The translations under genes were made by a program, and so were the position numbers. Positions 15,534 to 24,726 of a stretch of DNA of 64,000 nt are shown here, one piece after another; position 1 is the first letter of the stretch; every line of letters starts with the position of its first letter. The stretch comes from Rhizobium sp. AC27/96. Lineage in GTDB: Bacteria > Pseudomonadota > Alphaproteobacteria > Rhizobiales > Rhizobiaceae. The notes under the pieces were generated by a model. The model ran no database searches. It saw nothing but the letters and a program-made list of their open reading frames with translations, and was not told the DNA's origin. The stretch lies in the NCBI RefSeq assembly GCF_001692325.1, contig NZ_LXKN01000032.1, forward strand, positions 414,585 through 478,584, given 5' to 3'.

Positions 15534-16571
15534 ATGCGCCTGATTGCAGAACGGCGGCAGAGGTGGGCGCTATTGGCGCTCACCATGGCTGCGCTGGCGC
15601 TTCTGGCATTCATGATCAGCCTTGCGGTCTCGATCGGCGAGATTTCGATCCCGTTGTCGACGACCGCCAAGGCGGTCGCCAACCGGCTGCTCGGAACGGA
15701 TTTCGCGCTTAGCCGGATTCATCAGGGCATCGTCTGGGACTATCGCCTGAGCCGGGCGCTCGTTGCCGCAAGCACCGGTGCATCGCTGGCCTTGAGCGGT
15801 GTGATCCTGCAGGCCCTGCTGCGCAATCCGCTTGCGGAGCCCTATGTGCTCGGCATTTCGGCGGGTGCCTCCACGGGCGCCGTCTGCATCATGATCCTCG
15901 GGCTCGGCTATGGAATACTCACTCTTTCCAGCGGCGCCTTCATTGGTGCGGTTGTGGCATTTCTGTTTGTCGGCCTGCTGGCAGCCGGTGTCGGCGGCAC
16001 CAGCGAGCGCATCATTCTCTGTGGCGTCGCCGGCTCGCAGCTCTTCAATGCACTGACCTCTTATATCGTCACCACATCGGCCAATGCCGAGCAGGCGAGG
16101 GGCGTCATGTTCTGGCTGCTCGGCTCCATGAGCGGTGTGCGTTGGCCGGATGTCTATTTGTCCGGGCCGATCGCCATTATCGGCTTTGCGATCTGCATGG
16201 CGCACGTCCGGGTGCTCGACGCTTTCGTCTTCGGAACCGATGCCGCGGCTTCGCTCGGCATAGCGGTGCGCCGCGCGCAAATAGTCTTGCTCGGAACGAC
16301 GGCATTCATGACGGCGGCGGTGGTCAGCATTGTCGGCTCGATCGGCTTCGTCGGGCTCGTCATTCCGCATGCGGCCCGTTTCATGGTCGGTCCCAATCAC
16401 GATCGCTTGTTGCCGGCGTCGGCGCTCGGCGGGGCGATCTTCATGGTCGGGGCCGATATCGTCTCGAGGATCATCATTCCCCAGCAGATCCTGCCGATCG
16501 GTGTGGTGACCGCACTGTTCGGCGCTCCCGCCTTCGCCATCATTCTTTATCGCGCCCGGAGGACGGCATGA
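15534..16571 (+). CDS. BtuC/FecCD-type ABC transporter permease
   Basis: Protein of 345 residues with about ten membrane segments. FecCD-family hallmarks include SRALVAASTGASLALSGVILQ, LAEPYVLGISAGAS and GSIGFVGLVIPHAARFMVGP, the last being the cytoplasmic loop that contacts the ATPase. The start is one base after the binding-protein stop, and its last bases overlap the ATPase start (ATGA), so translation is coupled. Inner-membrane channel for the riboswitch-controlled importer. Confidence 0.93.
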   Translation: MRLIAERRQRWALLALTMAALALLAFMISLAVSIGEISIPLSTTAKAVANRLLGTDFALSRIHQGIVWDYRLSRALVAASTGASLALSGVILQALLRNPLAEPYVLGISAGASTGAVCIMILGLGYGILTLSSGAFIGAVVAFLFVGLLAAGVGGTSERIILCGVAGSQLFNALTSYIVTTSANAEQARGVMFWLLGSMSGVRWPDVYLSGPIAIIGFAICMAHVRVLDAFVFGTDAAASLGIAVRRAQIVLLGTTAFMTAAVVSIVGSIGFVGLVIPHAARFMVGPNHDRLLPASALGGAIFMVGADIVSRIIIPQQILPIGVVTALFGAPAFAIILYRARRTA

Positions 16572-17332
16572 GCATCGCGGTCGACAAGGTGACCTTTGCC
16601 GCCGGCAACACGCTGATCGTCAACGGCATCAGCCTGACGGTGGAAAAGGGAAAGGTGCTGGGTCTCCTCGGGCCGAACGGTTCCGGCAAATCCAGCCTTC
16701 TGCGGCTGATCTGCCGGCTCCGCAAGGTGAAGAGCGGCGTCATCCGCCTCGGCGGTGATGATATCGCCTCCATTTCGCGTGGCGATATCGCCCGCCGTGT
16801 CGCGCTGGTGGAGCAGCAGGCGACCACCGACATGCAGGTGACCGTCATCGATGTCGTCCGTCTTGGCCGGACACCGCATCGCGGCCCGCTTTCCTCCTGG
16901 AGCACCGGCGATGATACGGCGGTCTTCGATGCGCTTGCGCGTGTCGGCATGCGCGATCGGGCCGGGCAGCTGTGGCAGACCCTGTCCGGCGGTGAGCGGC
17001 AGCGTGTTCATATTGCCAGGGCGCTGGCACAGACCCCGAGCGAATTGCTGCTCGATGAGCCGACGAACCATCTCGATATCCAGCATCAGCTCGACATTCT
17101 GGGCCTGGTTTCCAAGCTCGACGTGACCTCCATCGTCGCGTTGCACGATCTCAATCTGGCGGCGATGTTCTGCGACAGTCTCGCCGTGCTGCAAAAGGGT
17201 GAGGTGGTGGCGGCCGGACCGCCGGAGGAAGTCTTGACGCAGGAGCTGATCGAGCGGGTCTTCGGCGTACGCGCCCATGTCCAGAAGTCCACCGTCCACG
17301 GCCGCTGCAACATTCAATATATGGCGGGCTGA
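16568..17332 (+). CDS. BtuD/FepC-type ABC transporter ATP-binding protein
   Basis: Protein of 254 residues with a complete ABC ATPase: Walker A GPNGSGKSS (about 36-44), Q-loop EQQ, signature LSGGERQRV, Walker B LLLDEPTNHLD and the switch histidine in VALHDLNLA. The sequence TDMQVTVIDVVRLGRTPH is typical of iron-complex/B12 importers. Start ATG 16568 overlaps the permease stop by four bases. It energises uptake through the permease at 15534-16571. Confidence 0.93.
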   Translation: MSIAVDKVTFAAGNTLIVNGISLTVEKGKVLGLLGPNGSGKSSLLRLICRLRKVKSGVIRLGGDDIASISRGDIARRVALVEQQATTDMQVTVIDVVRLGRTPHRGPLSSWSTGDDTAVFDALARVGMRDRAGQLWQTLSGGERQRVHIARALAQTPSELLLDEPTNHLDIQHQLDILGLVSKLDVTSIVALHDLNLAAMFCDSLAVLQKGEVVAAGPPEEVLTQELIERVFGVRAHVQKSTVHGRCNIQYMAG

Positions 17333-17336
17333 TCTG

Positions 17337-18188
17337 ATGGACGGTGCCAATTTCCACCTCAAGGAAGAAATCAGGGACTATTGGTCGAAACGATCGGAGA
17401 CCTTCGATCTAGCGTTCGGCCACAGGATTGCGCCCGGCCCCGAGGCCGATGCTTGGCAGAGGCCGATCCGCGCCGCACTTGGCTCCCAGCCAAAGCGCGT
17501 GCTGGAACTTGCCTGCGGCACCGGCGAGGTAACGCGGCTCATCCATGATCTCGGTCACGAGGTGACGGCGCTGGATTTTTCCGAAGCGATGCTCGCTGTT
17601 GCGCGCAAGAAGCATGCCGGCAAGCCGCGTCTTCGGTTTCTGCTGGCCGATGCCGAACAGACGATGGAACCGGATGCGGCCTATGATGCGATCGTCTGCA
17701 GGCATCTCGTCTGGACGCTGACGCAGCCGGAAGAGACCTTCAAGGAATGGCTTCGGCTGCTCAAGCCCGGCGGACGCCTCGTGATCTTCGACGGCGATTG
17801 GGCCAAGCCGAAGCCGAGCGGCCAGATTGCCAGGCTGCTGATTTCGTTGATCGACCGCTTCATCGGCGCTGACCAGAACTATGACGGGGCTCTAGGCAGC
17901 CGCCACTCTCGCATCATGGAGGCCTTGCCTTTTGGCAGCGGCCTGCGTTCCGAAGAGTTGACCCCGCTACTGTCGGCAGCGGGCTTTGCCGCCATTCAGC
18001 TCCAGTCGCACGGGCCTATTGCCAGGGCGCAGCGGAAGAATGCCAATCTGCGGAACAAGCTTCGAACCCTCGTTTATCGGCGCTTTATTCTGACCTGCAT
18101 GCGGCCATGGACCCCCACCTATTTTCTGCAACGAAATCCAGTGGATGCGGTCAGGCCGGTCCTTGAACCAACCTCGCAGCCGCGATGA
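17337..18188 (+). CDS. Class I SAM-dependent methyltransferase in the B12-riboswitch operon
   Basis: Protein of 283 residues. Rossmann-type methyltransferase with motif I VLELACGTGEVTR, the acidic loop LDFSEAML and the post-motif segment LKPGGRLVIFDGDW. It starts four bases after the ATPase stop and so belongs to the riboswitch-controlled operon. The substrate is unknown. A methyltransferase co-expressed with a corrinoid importer may modify the imported compound, or a metallophore-like carrier; that is inference. The C-terminal ~100 residues are outside the core fold and unrecognised. Confidence 0.85.
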   Translation: MDGANFHLKEEIRDYWSKRSETFDLAFGHRIAPGPEADAWQRPIRAALGSQPKRVLELACGTGEVTRLIHDLGHEVTALDFSEAMLAVARKKHAGKPRLRFLLADAEQTMEPDAAYDAIVCRHLVWTLTQPEETFKEWLRLLKPGGRLVIFDGDWAKPKPSGQIARLLISLIDRFIGADQNYDGALGSRHSRIMEALPFGSGLRSEELTPLLSAAGFAAIQLQSHGPIARAQRKNANLRNKLRTLVYRRFILTCMRPWTPTYFLQRNPVDAVRPVLEPTSQPR

Positions 18189-18238
18189 TCCGGGTTAGCT
18201 TCCGGTTGGATTAAAGAGAGCAGCCGGAGCAAATAAAC

Positions 18239-18258
18239 ATATAAAGATTTGTTTATAT
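18239..18258. promoter_or_regulatory. Inverted-repeat operator upstream of the metE riboswitch
   Basis: ATATAAA, six bases, then the exact complement TTTATAT, directly before a TTGACA-like promoter element (18262-18267). The AT-rich form resembles the operators of ArsR-type methionine-cycle regulators (SahR/SamR) of alphaproteobacteria, from memory and not checked. It suggests transcriptional control on top of the riboswitch. Confidence 0.45.
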
Positions 18259-18295
18259 CTATTGACAATTTTGCGCGCTTGGTGCGAAATCCCCA

Positions 18296-18498
18296 GCGTT
18301 ATGTTTCTCTGGGGCACTCTATTCGCTCCAGAGCTAAGAGGGAATCCGGTGCGTCGAGAGATCGGCTACTCCGGGGCTGCCCCCGCAACTGTGAGCGGCG
18401 AGCCAATGTCCATTCATGTCACTGAGGCGATGAGCCTTGGGAAGACGGACAAAGGTGACGACCCGTAAGCCAGGAGACCTGCCACAACAAAATAACGT
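18296..18498 (+). promoter_or_regulatory. Cobalamin riboswitch upstream of metE
   Basis: Carries GGAATCCGGTG, the core GGGGCTGCCCCCGCAACTGT and the 3' element AAGCCAGGAGACCTGCC. The ends pair through CGTTAT (18297) and ATAACG (near 18497). It precedes the B12-independent methionine synthase, which is the classical logic: when B12 is available the cobalamin-independent enzyme is switched off. Confidence 0.95.
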
Positions 18499-18599
18499 CC
18501 ACGGGCGGGGTGTCCCGGTGGTTGCTGCGGCTGGCCGATATTGGCCGTGTCCGCACGCGTCCGCTTGACCCATGCCCCCACAACCAATGGGGTATGACT

Positions 18600-20960
18600 A
18601 TGCCAACCAAAACTGTCCCAGTCGCTTCTCTTGGCTTTCCGCGTATCGGTCGCCATCGCGAACTGAAATTCGCGCTCGAAGCCTACTGGTCCGGAAAGAT
18701 TCCCGAGAGCGAACTCATCGAAACCGCCAGGAAGCTCCGGGCTGAAAACTGGTCGCTTCAGCGCGACAGCGGGATCACCCGCATCCCTTCCAACGATTTC
18801 TCCTTCTACGATCACGTCCTCGACACCGCCGTCATGGTCGGTGCCATCCCCTCCGGCTACGGCTGGAAGGGCGGCGACGTTTCATTGTCGACCTACTTCG
18901 CCATGGCGCGCGGCAGCCAGGGCGATGGCCATGCCGATTGCGGCCATACGCATCATGGCCATGGTGTGCCGGCGCTTGAAATGACCAAGTGGTTCGACAC
19001 CAACTATCACTACATGGTGCCCGAGGTTGCCGAGGACCAAGACTTCACGCTGACCTCGCAGAAGCCCGTCGATCATTTCCTCGAGGCAAGGGCGCTCGGC
19101 ATTCACACGCGCCCGGTCATTCTCGGACCGGTCACTTTCCTGAAGCTCGCCAAGGCCCGATCGGCAACCTTCAAGCCGCTGGGCCTGCTGTCGAAACTGC
19201 TTCCGGTCTACGTGGAACTGCTGCGCCGGCTGAGCGCTGCCGGTGCCGATTGGGTGCAGATCGACGAACCGATCGCCGTTCTTGATCTGACCGAGGGCGA
19301 GCGTCATGCCTTCTCGGTCGCCTACAAGGCGTTGACCGAGGCGGTGCCGGATCTGAAGATCATGCTGACGACCTATTTCGGCGGCCTTGCCGACAATCTG
19401 GCTGCTATCACCGACCTGCCGGTTGCCGGTCTTCACGTCGACCTGACGCGTGCGCCGGGCCAACTCGATGATGTCGTGAAGGCCGTTCGCAGAGATCAGG
19501 TTCTGTCACTCGGCATCATCGATGGCCGTAACATCTGGAGGGCGGACCTCGCGTCGATCATCAACCGCCTTCAGCCTGTCGCGGCGGCTCGCGGTGTCGA
19601 AGGCGTCGAAGTGGCGGCATCTTGCTCGCTGCTGCATGTTCCGATCGATCTTGAGCTTGAGACGGCGCTTGATGCCGACCTCAAGAGCTGGCTGGCATTC
19701 GCCACCCAGAAGCTCGTTGAGCTTGCGACGCTCGGCCGTGGCCTTGCCGAAGGAAAGGCTGCCGTTTCAGTGGAAGTCGACGCCGCATCCAGGGCTATCG
19801 CTGCACGCGCCTCCTCGCCGAAAGTGACCGACCCGTTGGTGCGCGGCCGCCTTGCCGGGGTCGATGCCGCCATGAAGCAGCGCAAGAGCGCGTTTGTGCA
19901 GCGTCGGTCGGTGCAAGCGGAAACGATCAAGCTGCCGCTCTTCCCGACGACGACGATCGGCTCCTTCCCGCAGACGCCGGAGGTTCGCAAGGCTCGCTCG
20001 GCCCACGCCAAGGGCACGCTCAGCTATGTCGACTACGAGGCCTTCCTGCGCAAGGAAACGGAAGCCACCATCCGCTGGCAGGAAGAAATCGGTCTCGACG
20101 TGCTGGTCCATGGCGAATTCGAGCGCAACGACATGGTGCAGTATTTCGGCGAGCAATTGTTGGGCTTTGCCTTCACCCAGCATGCATGGGTGCAGAGCTA
20201 CGGCTCGCGCTATGTCCGTCCGCCGATCATCTTCGGTGACGTCTCCCGGCCGAACCCGATGACCGTTCGCTGGTGGGAATATTCCCAATCGCTGACGCAG
20301 AAGCCGGTGAAGGGCATGTTGACCGGACCGGTCACCATCCTCAATTGGTCCTTCGTTCGGGACGACATCGCCCGCAGCGAAACGTGCCGACAGATTGCGC
20401 TTGCGATCCGTGACGAGGTCGTCGATCTGGAAAAGGCCGGTGCCAGGATGATCCAGATCGATGAGGCAGCCCTTCGCGAGGGTCTTCCGCTCAGACACAA
20501 GGACAAACAGGCCTATCTCGATTGGGCAGTCGAAAGCTTCCGCTTGTGCTCAAGCGGTGTTGCGGATGGGACCCAGGTCCATACGCATATGTGCTACTCG
20601 GAGTTCAACGACATCATCATCGCCATTGCCGCGATGGATGCCGATGTCATCTCCATCGAGACGTCTCGCTCGAAGATGGAGCTTCTCGATGCGTTCAGGA
20701 ACTTCAAATATCCGAATGAGATCGGCCCCGGCGTCTACGACATCCATTCGCCGCGCATTCCAGACGTCAGCGAGATGACCGATCTTCTGTCGCTGGCACG
20801 CAGGCGTCTTCAGGATGGCCAGCTATGGGTCAATCCGGATTGCGGATTGAAGACCCGCAAATGGGAAGAGGTGAAGCCGGCACTCGTCAACATGGTCGAA
20901 GCCGCCCGCAGCCTGCGGCAGGAGCACGCCCGGAGCGAAGAGCGCGCCGTCATCGCCTAA
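18600..20960 (+). CDS. metE: Cobalamin-independent methionine synthase
   Basis: 5-methyltetrahydropteroyltriglutamate-homocysteine methyltransferase of 786 residues (E. coli 753). It forms methionine from homocysteine in the cytoplasm without B12. The N-terminal barrel starts VASLGFPRIGRHRELK and contains MTKWFDTNYHYMVPE. The C-terminal barrel starts TTTIGSFPQT and carries the zinc ligands H663 and C665 in HTHMCYSEF, an E near 687 and C748 in NPDCGLKTR. The ATG at 18600 is preferred because GGGG lies seven bases upstream; the ATG at 18594 is too close. Single gene under the riboswitch at 18296-18498 and ended by a hairpin at 20980. A His-rich insert HADCGHTHHGHG near residue 110 is notable. 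Confidence 0.97.
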   Translation: MPTKTVPVASLGFPRIGRHRELKFALEAYWSGKIPESELIETARKLRAENWSLQRDSGITRIPSNDFSFYDHVLDTAVMVGAIPSGYGWKGGDVSLSTYFAMARGSQGDGHADCGHTHHGHGVPALEMTKWFDTNYHYMVPEVAEDQDFTLTSQKPVDHFLEARALGIHTRPVILGPVTFLKLAKARSATFKPLGLLSKLLPVYVELLRRLSAAGADWVQIDEPIAVLDLTEGERHAFSVAYKALTEAVPDLKIMLTTYFGGLADNLAAITDLPVAGLHVDLTRAPGQLDDVVKAVRRDQVLSLGIIDGRNIWRADLASIINRLQPVAAARGVEGVEVAASCSLLHVPIDLELETALDADLKSWLAFATQKLVELATLGRGLAEGKAAVSVEVDAASRAIAARASSPKVTDPLVRGRLAGVDAAMKQRKSAFVQRRSVQAETIKLPLFPTTTIGSFPQTPEVRKARSAHAKGTLSYVDYEAFLRKETEATIRWQEEIGLDVLVHGEFERNDMVQYFGEQLLGFAFTQHAWVQSYGSRYVRPPIIFGDVSRPNPMTVRWWEYSQSLTQKPVKGMLTGPVTILNWSFVRDDIARSETCRQIALAIRDEVVDLEKAGARMIQIDEAALREGLPLRHKDKQAYLDWAVESFRLCSSGVADGTQVHTHMCYSEFNDIIIAIAAMDADVISIETSRSKMELLDAFRNFKYPNEIGPGVYDIHSPRIPDVSEMTDLLSLARRRLQDGQLWVNPDCGLKTRKWEEVKPALVNMVEAARSLRQEHARSEERAVIA

Positions 20961-20979
20961 GGCATTCCGCCCAGAGATT

Positions 20980-21007
20980 GAGAGCCGGCTCGCTTGAGCC
21001 GGTTCTC
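20980..21007. terminator. Terminator hairpin after metE
   Basis: GAGAGCCGGCTC, loop GCTT, GAGCCGGTTCTC form a 12-bp stem with one G-T pair, 19 bp after the metE stop and 28 bp before the stop of the convergent binding-protein gene. It probably works in both directions. Confidence 0.7.
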
Positions 21008-21035
21008 AACTTATCCGCGTTCGATGTTGCGTCGA

Positions 21036-22067
21036 TCAGGTCTTTGCGGCCTTGGCAAAGGTCGGATCGAATGTCTTCTCGAAAGGCACGTCAATATTGG
21101 CGAGTTCCGGATCGAGTGTCTTCAGGACGCCCATCATCGAATCATAGCCTTCCTTTGTGACCATGCCGTCAGGCGAATACATTTCCTTCGAATTCTTGAA
21201 GGCCTGCATGTAGAGGTCGCGATTGCCGAGCAGATATTCCTCGGGCACGACGCCGGCGACATCCTCGGGGCTCGCCGTCCCGAGCCATTTCAGCGCCTTC
21301 ATGAAGGCATTGACCGTCCGTTGCGTCGTTATCGGATTGGCCTGGGCAAACTCGCGCTTGATATAAACGGTGGCGGCCGGGTTCGGACCTCCGAAGAGCG
21401 CGCGCGTGCCGGCTTCGGTGCGGGTATCAAGCAGGACGGTGATATCGCCGTCATACTGCAATTGCGCGATGACCGGATCGAGATGGGAGAGCCCGTCGAT
21501 CTGCCCGCTCTTGACCGCCGCAACTGCCCCGGCACCGCCTCCGACGCCGATCAGCGAGGCGTCGTCGACCTTCAGTCCGTTCTTCAGCATGGCATATTGG
21601 AACATCAGCGCCGTCGATGAGCCGGGTGCGGTCACGCCGATCTTGCGGCCCTTCATATCGGCCATGGACTTGATCTCGCCAGCAAGTTCCTTGCGCACAG
21701 CGATGACGATCCCTGGGAAGCGGCCGAGATTGCAGATCGCGACGATGTCCTGTCCCTTGTTCTGCATGCGGATCGTGTGTTCATAGGCGCCGGCCACCAC
21801 ATCGAGCGAACCGCCGATCAGGCCTTCCAGCGACTTCGAGCCGCCGGCGAAATCATTGATGGTGACGTTCAAGCCCTCTTCCTTGAAGAAGCCCTTTCGC
21901 TCGGCGATCGTCAGCGGCAGATAGTAGAGCAGCGGCTTGCCGCCGACACCGATCAAGAGATCGGGCTTCTCCGGTTTGGCATCCTGCGCCGCAGCCGGCA
22001 GAATGCCGCTAAGCGAAGCCCCGATGCCAAGGCTTGCCGTTGCGATCAGAAATGTCCTGCGTTCCAT
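21036..22067 (-). CDS. NitT/TauT-type ABC transporter substrate-binding protein
   Basis: Protein of 343 residues with an N-terminal MERRTFLIATASLGIG signal of twin-arginine appearance and cleavage near AAAQD. The mature part has the SsuA/TauA-like pattern LYYLPLTIAERKGFFKEEGLNV, AGGSKSLEGLIGGSLDV and KGRKIGVTAPGSS. Ligands of this group are sulfonates, nitrate, pyrimidine precursors or aromatic acids; the sequence does not decide which. The ATG at 22067 has GGAGG five bases before it. Last gene of a three-gene operon (ATPase, permease, binding protein). Confidence 0.88.
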   Translation of the reverse strand: MERRTFLIATASLGIGASLSGILPAAAQDAKPEKPDLLIGVGGKPLLYYLPLTIAERKGFFKEEGLNVTINDFAGGSKSLEGLIGGSLDVVAGAYEHTIRMQNKGQDIVAICNLGRFPGIVIAVRKELAGEIKSMADMKGRKIGVTAPGSSTALMFQYAMLKNGLKVDDASLIGVGGGAGAVAAVKSGQIDGLSHLDPVIAQLQYDGDITVLLDTRTEAGTRALFGGPNPAATVYIKREFAQANPITTQRTVNAFMKALKWLGTASPEDVAGVVPEEYLLGNRDLYMQAFKNSKEMYSPDGMVTKEGYDSMMGVLKTLDPELANIDVPFEKTFDPTFAKAAKT

Positions 22068-22100
22068 GTCGTCCTCCTCCATTTCCTCATTCTATGTGTT

Positions 22101-22871
22101 CTACTGGCCGCGCCAGGCGAGTAGCCGGCGTTCGGCCACGGTCACCAGCCAATCGACGATCAGGACGAAGGCCGTCAGCACGACCATGCCGGCAAAGACG
22201 CCCGTCACGTCGAAAACGCCTTCCGCCTGCTGGATCAGGTAGCCGAGGCCAGCAGCCGAGCCCAGATATTCGCCGACAACAGCACCGACAACCGCAAAAC
22301 CCACGGAAGTATGCAGGCTGGAAAATACCCACGACAATGCCGAGGGCAGGTAGACATGGCGCAGCAGTTGGCGCTCGTTCATGCCAAGCATCCGCGCATT
22401 GGACAGGACAGGCTGGCTGACTTCCTTGACGCCCTGGTAGACGTTGAAAAACACGATGAAGAAGACAAGCGTGATGCCGAGCGCGACTTTGGACCAGATG
22501 CCGAGGCCGAACCACAGGGCGAAAATCGGCGCCAGCACGACGCGGGGTAGCGCATTCGCCGCCTTTACATAGGGGTCGAAGACGGCGGCGACCAACGGCT
22601 TGCGCGCGAACCAGAAGCCGAAAACGATGCCGCCGAAGGAGCCCAGCAGGAAGGCCAGGAGGGATTCCGACAGCGTGATCCAGAGGTGGTACCAGATCGA
22701 TCCGCTTGCGAACCATTGCACGACGCGCTGCGCCACCTTCAAGGGATCGGCAAAGAAGAAGGATACGGTCTTCGGATTGCCGAAAAGCGTGGTGGTGGTC
22801 GCCAGATGCCAGACCAGCAGGATCACGACGGCCACAAGGATCTGCAGCAACAGGAGGAGGGAGCGGTTCAT
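22101..22871 (-). CDS. NitT/TauT-type ABC transporter permease
   Basis: Protein of 256 residues with about six membrane segments. The BPD_transp_1 loop appears as ANALPRVVLAPIFALWFGLG, the EAA-type motif that docks on the ATPase, followed by GFAVVGAVVGEYLGSAAGLGYLI. The start overlaps the upstream ATPase stop (ATGA), indicating coupled translation. Inner-membrane part of the importer at 21036-23686. Confidence 0.92.
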   Translation of the reverse strand: MNRSLLLLLQILVAVVILLVWHLATTTTLFGNPKTVSFFFADPLKVAQRVVQWFASGSIWYHLWITLSESLLAFLLGSFGGIVFGFWFARKPLVAAVFDPYVKAANALPRVVLAPIFALWFGLGIWSKVALGITLVFFIVFFNVYQGVKEVSQPVLSNARMLGMNERQLLRHVYLPSALSWVFSSLHTSVGFAVVGAVVGEYLGSAAGLGYLIQQAEGVFDVTGVFAGMVVLTAFVLIVDWLVTVAERRLLAWRGQ

Positions 22872-23686
22872 GCGGTCTCTCCGCTGGTCTGGAGATAGGC
22901 CGTCATGACTTCATCGCGCAGTGCCTGCCAGATATCCCGGTGCAGCTGAATGAACACGGGATCATGCCGGATCTCGGCGATATCGCGCGGCCGTTCGAGC
23001 GTGACCTTGAAGTCGCCGATGATGCGGGATTTCGGACCGGCGGACATAATGACGACCCTGTCGGCAAGAGCGATCGCCTCGTCCAAGTCATGGGTGACGA
23101 ACATGACGGCCTTGCGATCCTCCGACCAGAGCTTCAAGAGAAGATCGCCCATGATCAGGCGGGTCTGGGCATCGAGCGGGCCGAACGGCTCGTCCATCAA
23201 GAGCAGCTTCGGATCGCGGATCAGCACCTGTGCGAGACCGACACGCTTGCGCTGGCCGCCTGAGAGCATGCGGGGGAATCGATCGGCGAAAGCGGCAAGG
23301 CCGACACGCGCCAGCCATTCGCGAGCGCTCTTCTTTGCCTCGGTCGGAGCGACACCAGCGATCTCCAGCCCGATCGCAACATTCTGCAGCACCGTCTTCC
23401 ACGGCATCAGCGAATCCTGCTGGAAGAGATAGCCGGCCTGCCGATTGATCGCTTTCAGCGGCTGGCCGAATATTTCGACCGTGCCGGATGCCGGTGTCAA
23501 AAGCCCAGCTGCCGCATTCAAGAGTGTGGATTTGCCGCAACCTGTCGGGCCGACGATGGCCACGAACTCATGCGCGCCGACATCCAGATCGGTCGCGGAC
23601 ACGGCATCGAACCGGGTCTTGTTGGCCATTTCAAACGAAATCGCCACCTTCTTCAGGCTGACCGCCCGCACCGCCTCCATCATCAT
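22868..23686 (-). CDS. NitT/TauT-type ABC transporter ATP-binding protein
   Basis: Protein of about 272 residues: Walker A GPTGCGKST, Q-loop FQQDSLMPW, signature LSGGQRKRV, Walker B LLLMDEPFGPLD and switch histidine VTHDLDEA, the standard set for SsuB/TauB/NrtD ATPases. Three consecutive ATGs (23686, 23683, 23680) can serve as start. First gene of the leftward operon. The 169 bp upstream, up to the next gene, should hold the promoter; no operator was recognised there. Confidence 0.92.
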   Translation of the reverse strand: MMMEAVRAVSLKKVAISFEMANKTRFDAVSATDLDVGAHEFVAIVGPTGCGKSTLLNAAAGLLTPASGTVEIFGQPLKAINRQAGYLFQQDSLMPWKTVLQNVAIGLEIAGVAPTEAKKSAREWLARVGLAAFADRFPRMLSGGQRKRVGLAQVLIRDPKLLLMDEPFGPLDAQTRLIMGDLLLKLWSEDRKAVMFVTHDLDEAIALADRVVIMSAGPKSRIIGDFKVTLERPRDIAEIRHDPVFIQLHRDIWQALRDEVMTAYLQTSGETA

Positions 23687-23855
23687 ATGCCCTGCTGTTC
23701 CTCCCGGACGCCCCAACTCGTTGGAACGTCAGGCATTGTGCTTTCCCGCCAAAAGATCAAAGCAGGCCCTGGCAGTCAATATGCGATTAGCATGCTATCG
23801 GTTATGTCACAGGGTAGGCAGCGCCGAAGGTGGTAGCCAAGGTTTGCCCCGGCGT

Positions 23856-24554
23856 TCACCAGAGGCCTGGCACCAACCGAAACCGCACACGTCTGGCGTA
23901 ATCGGCATAGCCATCGAGCTCGGCGCGCAGCAATGCATCCTCCCAGCTTGTCCGCAAGACCAGAAGCCCGCTTGCCCAGGCAGCCGGTACCAGCGCCCAC
24001 CAGGACGCCAATGCCAAGGCCAGGCCGGCAAACACCAGGATCGCGCTGACATAGCCGGGATGGCGCACATATGCGTAGGGGCCGGTGCTGATGACATGCT
24101 GGCCGCGCTCGCGCTGCAGACGCACGCCGGGTTCGAAGAAGCGATTGACCGCCTGCGCCCAGGCACCGAGCGCGATGCCGGCAGCAAGCAGGGCATAGCC
24201 GAGGATGACGACGGAAAGCGGCACGACCGACCACAACATTCTGCCGGCATCAAGCGTCCCGAGCGGAATTTCCGCGACCATGCCCAAGCAAATCAATGAC
24301 ACCAGGATTACATCCCAGCGCTTGGTGCCGGCCTGAAAGCGATTGCGTGCCCTGAAGATCGCCGGATTCACCCGCTTCAGGACCGAGATCGCCACACCGT
24401 AGATGACGACCAGGAAGGCGATGAAGATCCATCCGGGCCGCCAGCCGAGGCGTCCGACCGGCAGAAAGACGAGCGCGAGCAACATCAGCGGCAAACCGAT
24501 CGCATAGGCCATCGCCGCGGCACGGGATATTGGTTTGGGTTCGGTGACAGCCAT
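23856..24554 (-). CDS. Isoprenylcysteine carboxyl methyltransferase-like membrane protein
   Basis: Protein of 232 residues with five or so membrane segments. It has the ICMT/PEMT-family SAM-binding stretch VISTGPYAYVRHPGYVSAILVF near residues 140-165, which in homologues binds SAM at the membrane surface. Bacterial members methylate lipids or small hydrophobic substrates; the substrate here is unknown. It stands alone on the minus strand between the NitT/TauT operon and a TetR gene, with about 170 bp on either side. Confidence 0.8.
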   Translation of the reverse strand: MAVTEPKPISRAAAMAYAIGLPLMLLALVFLPVGRLGWRPGWIFIAFLVVIYGVAISVLKRVNPAIFRARNRFQAGTKRWDVILVSLICLGMVAEIPLGTLDAGRMLWSVVPLSVVILGYALLAAGIALGAWAQAVNRFFEPGVRLQRERGQHVISTGPYAYVRHPGYVSAILVFAGLALALASWWALVPAAWASGLLVLRTSWEDALLRAELDGYADYARRVRFRLVPGLW

Positions 24555-24726
24555 GCGCTCTGCTCCTCCCCGGATAGACTGGGCTCGCCAAGGTCACCGG
24601 ATAGTATGACATTAGGGCAGCTTCGACCACGCAAAAGGGCGCTTGCCCGCTTCTGTGGCACCCATGCCGATGTCGCCGCTCGTTATCCTTGGGCGCGTGG
24701 CAGTCGCGGGAGCTTTGATAAATCCG

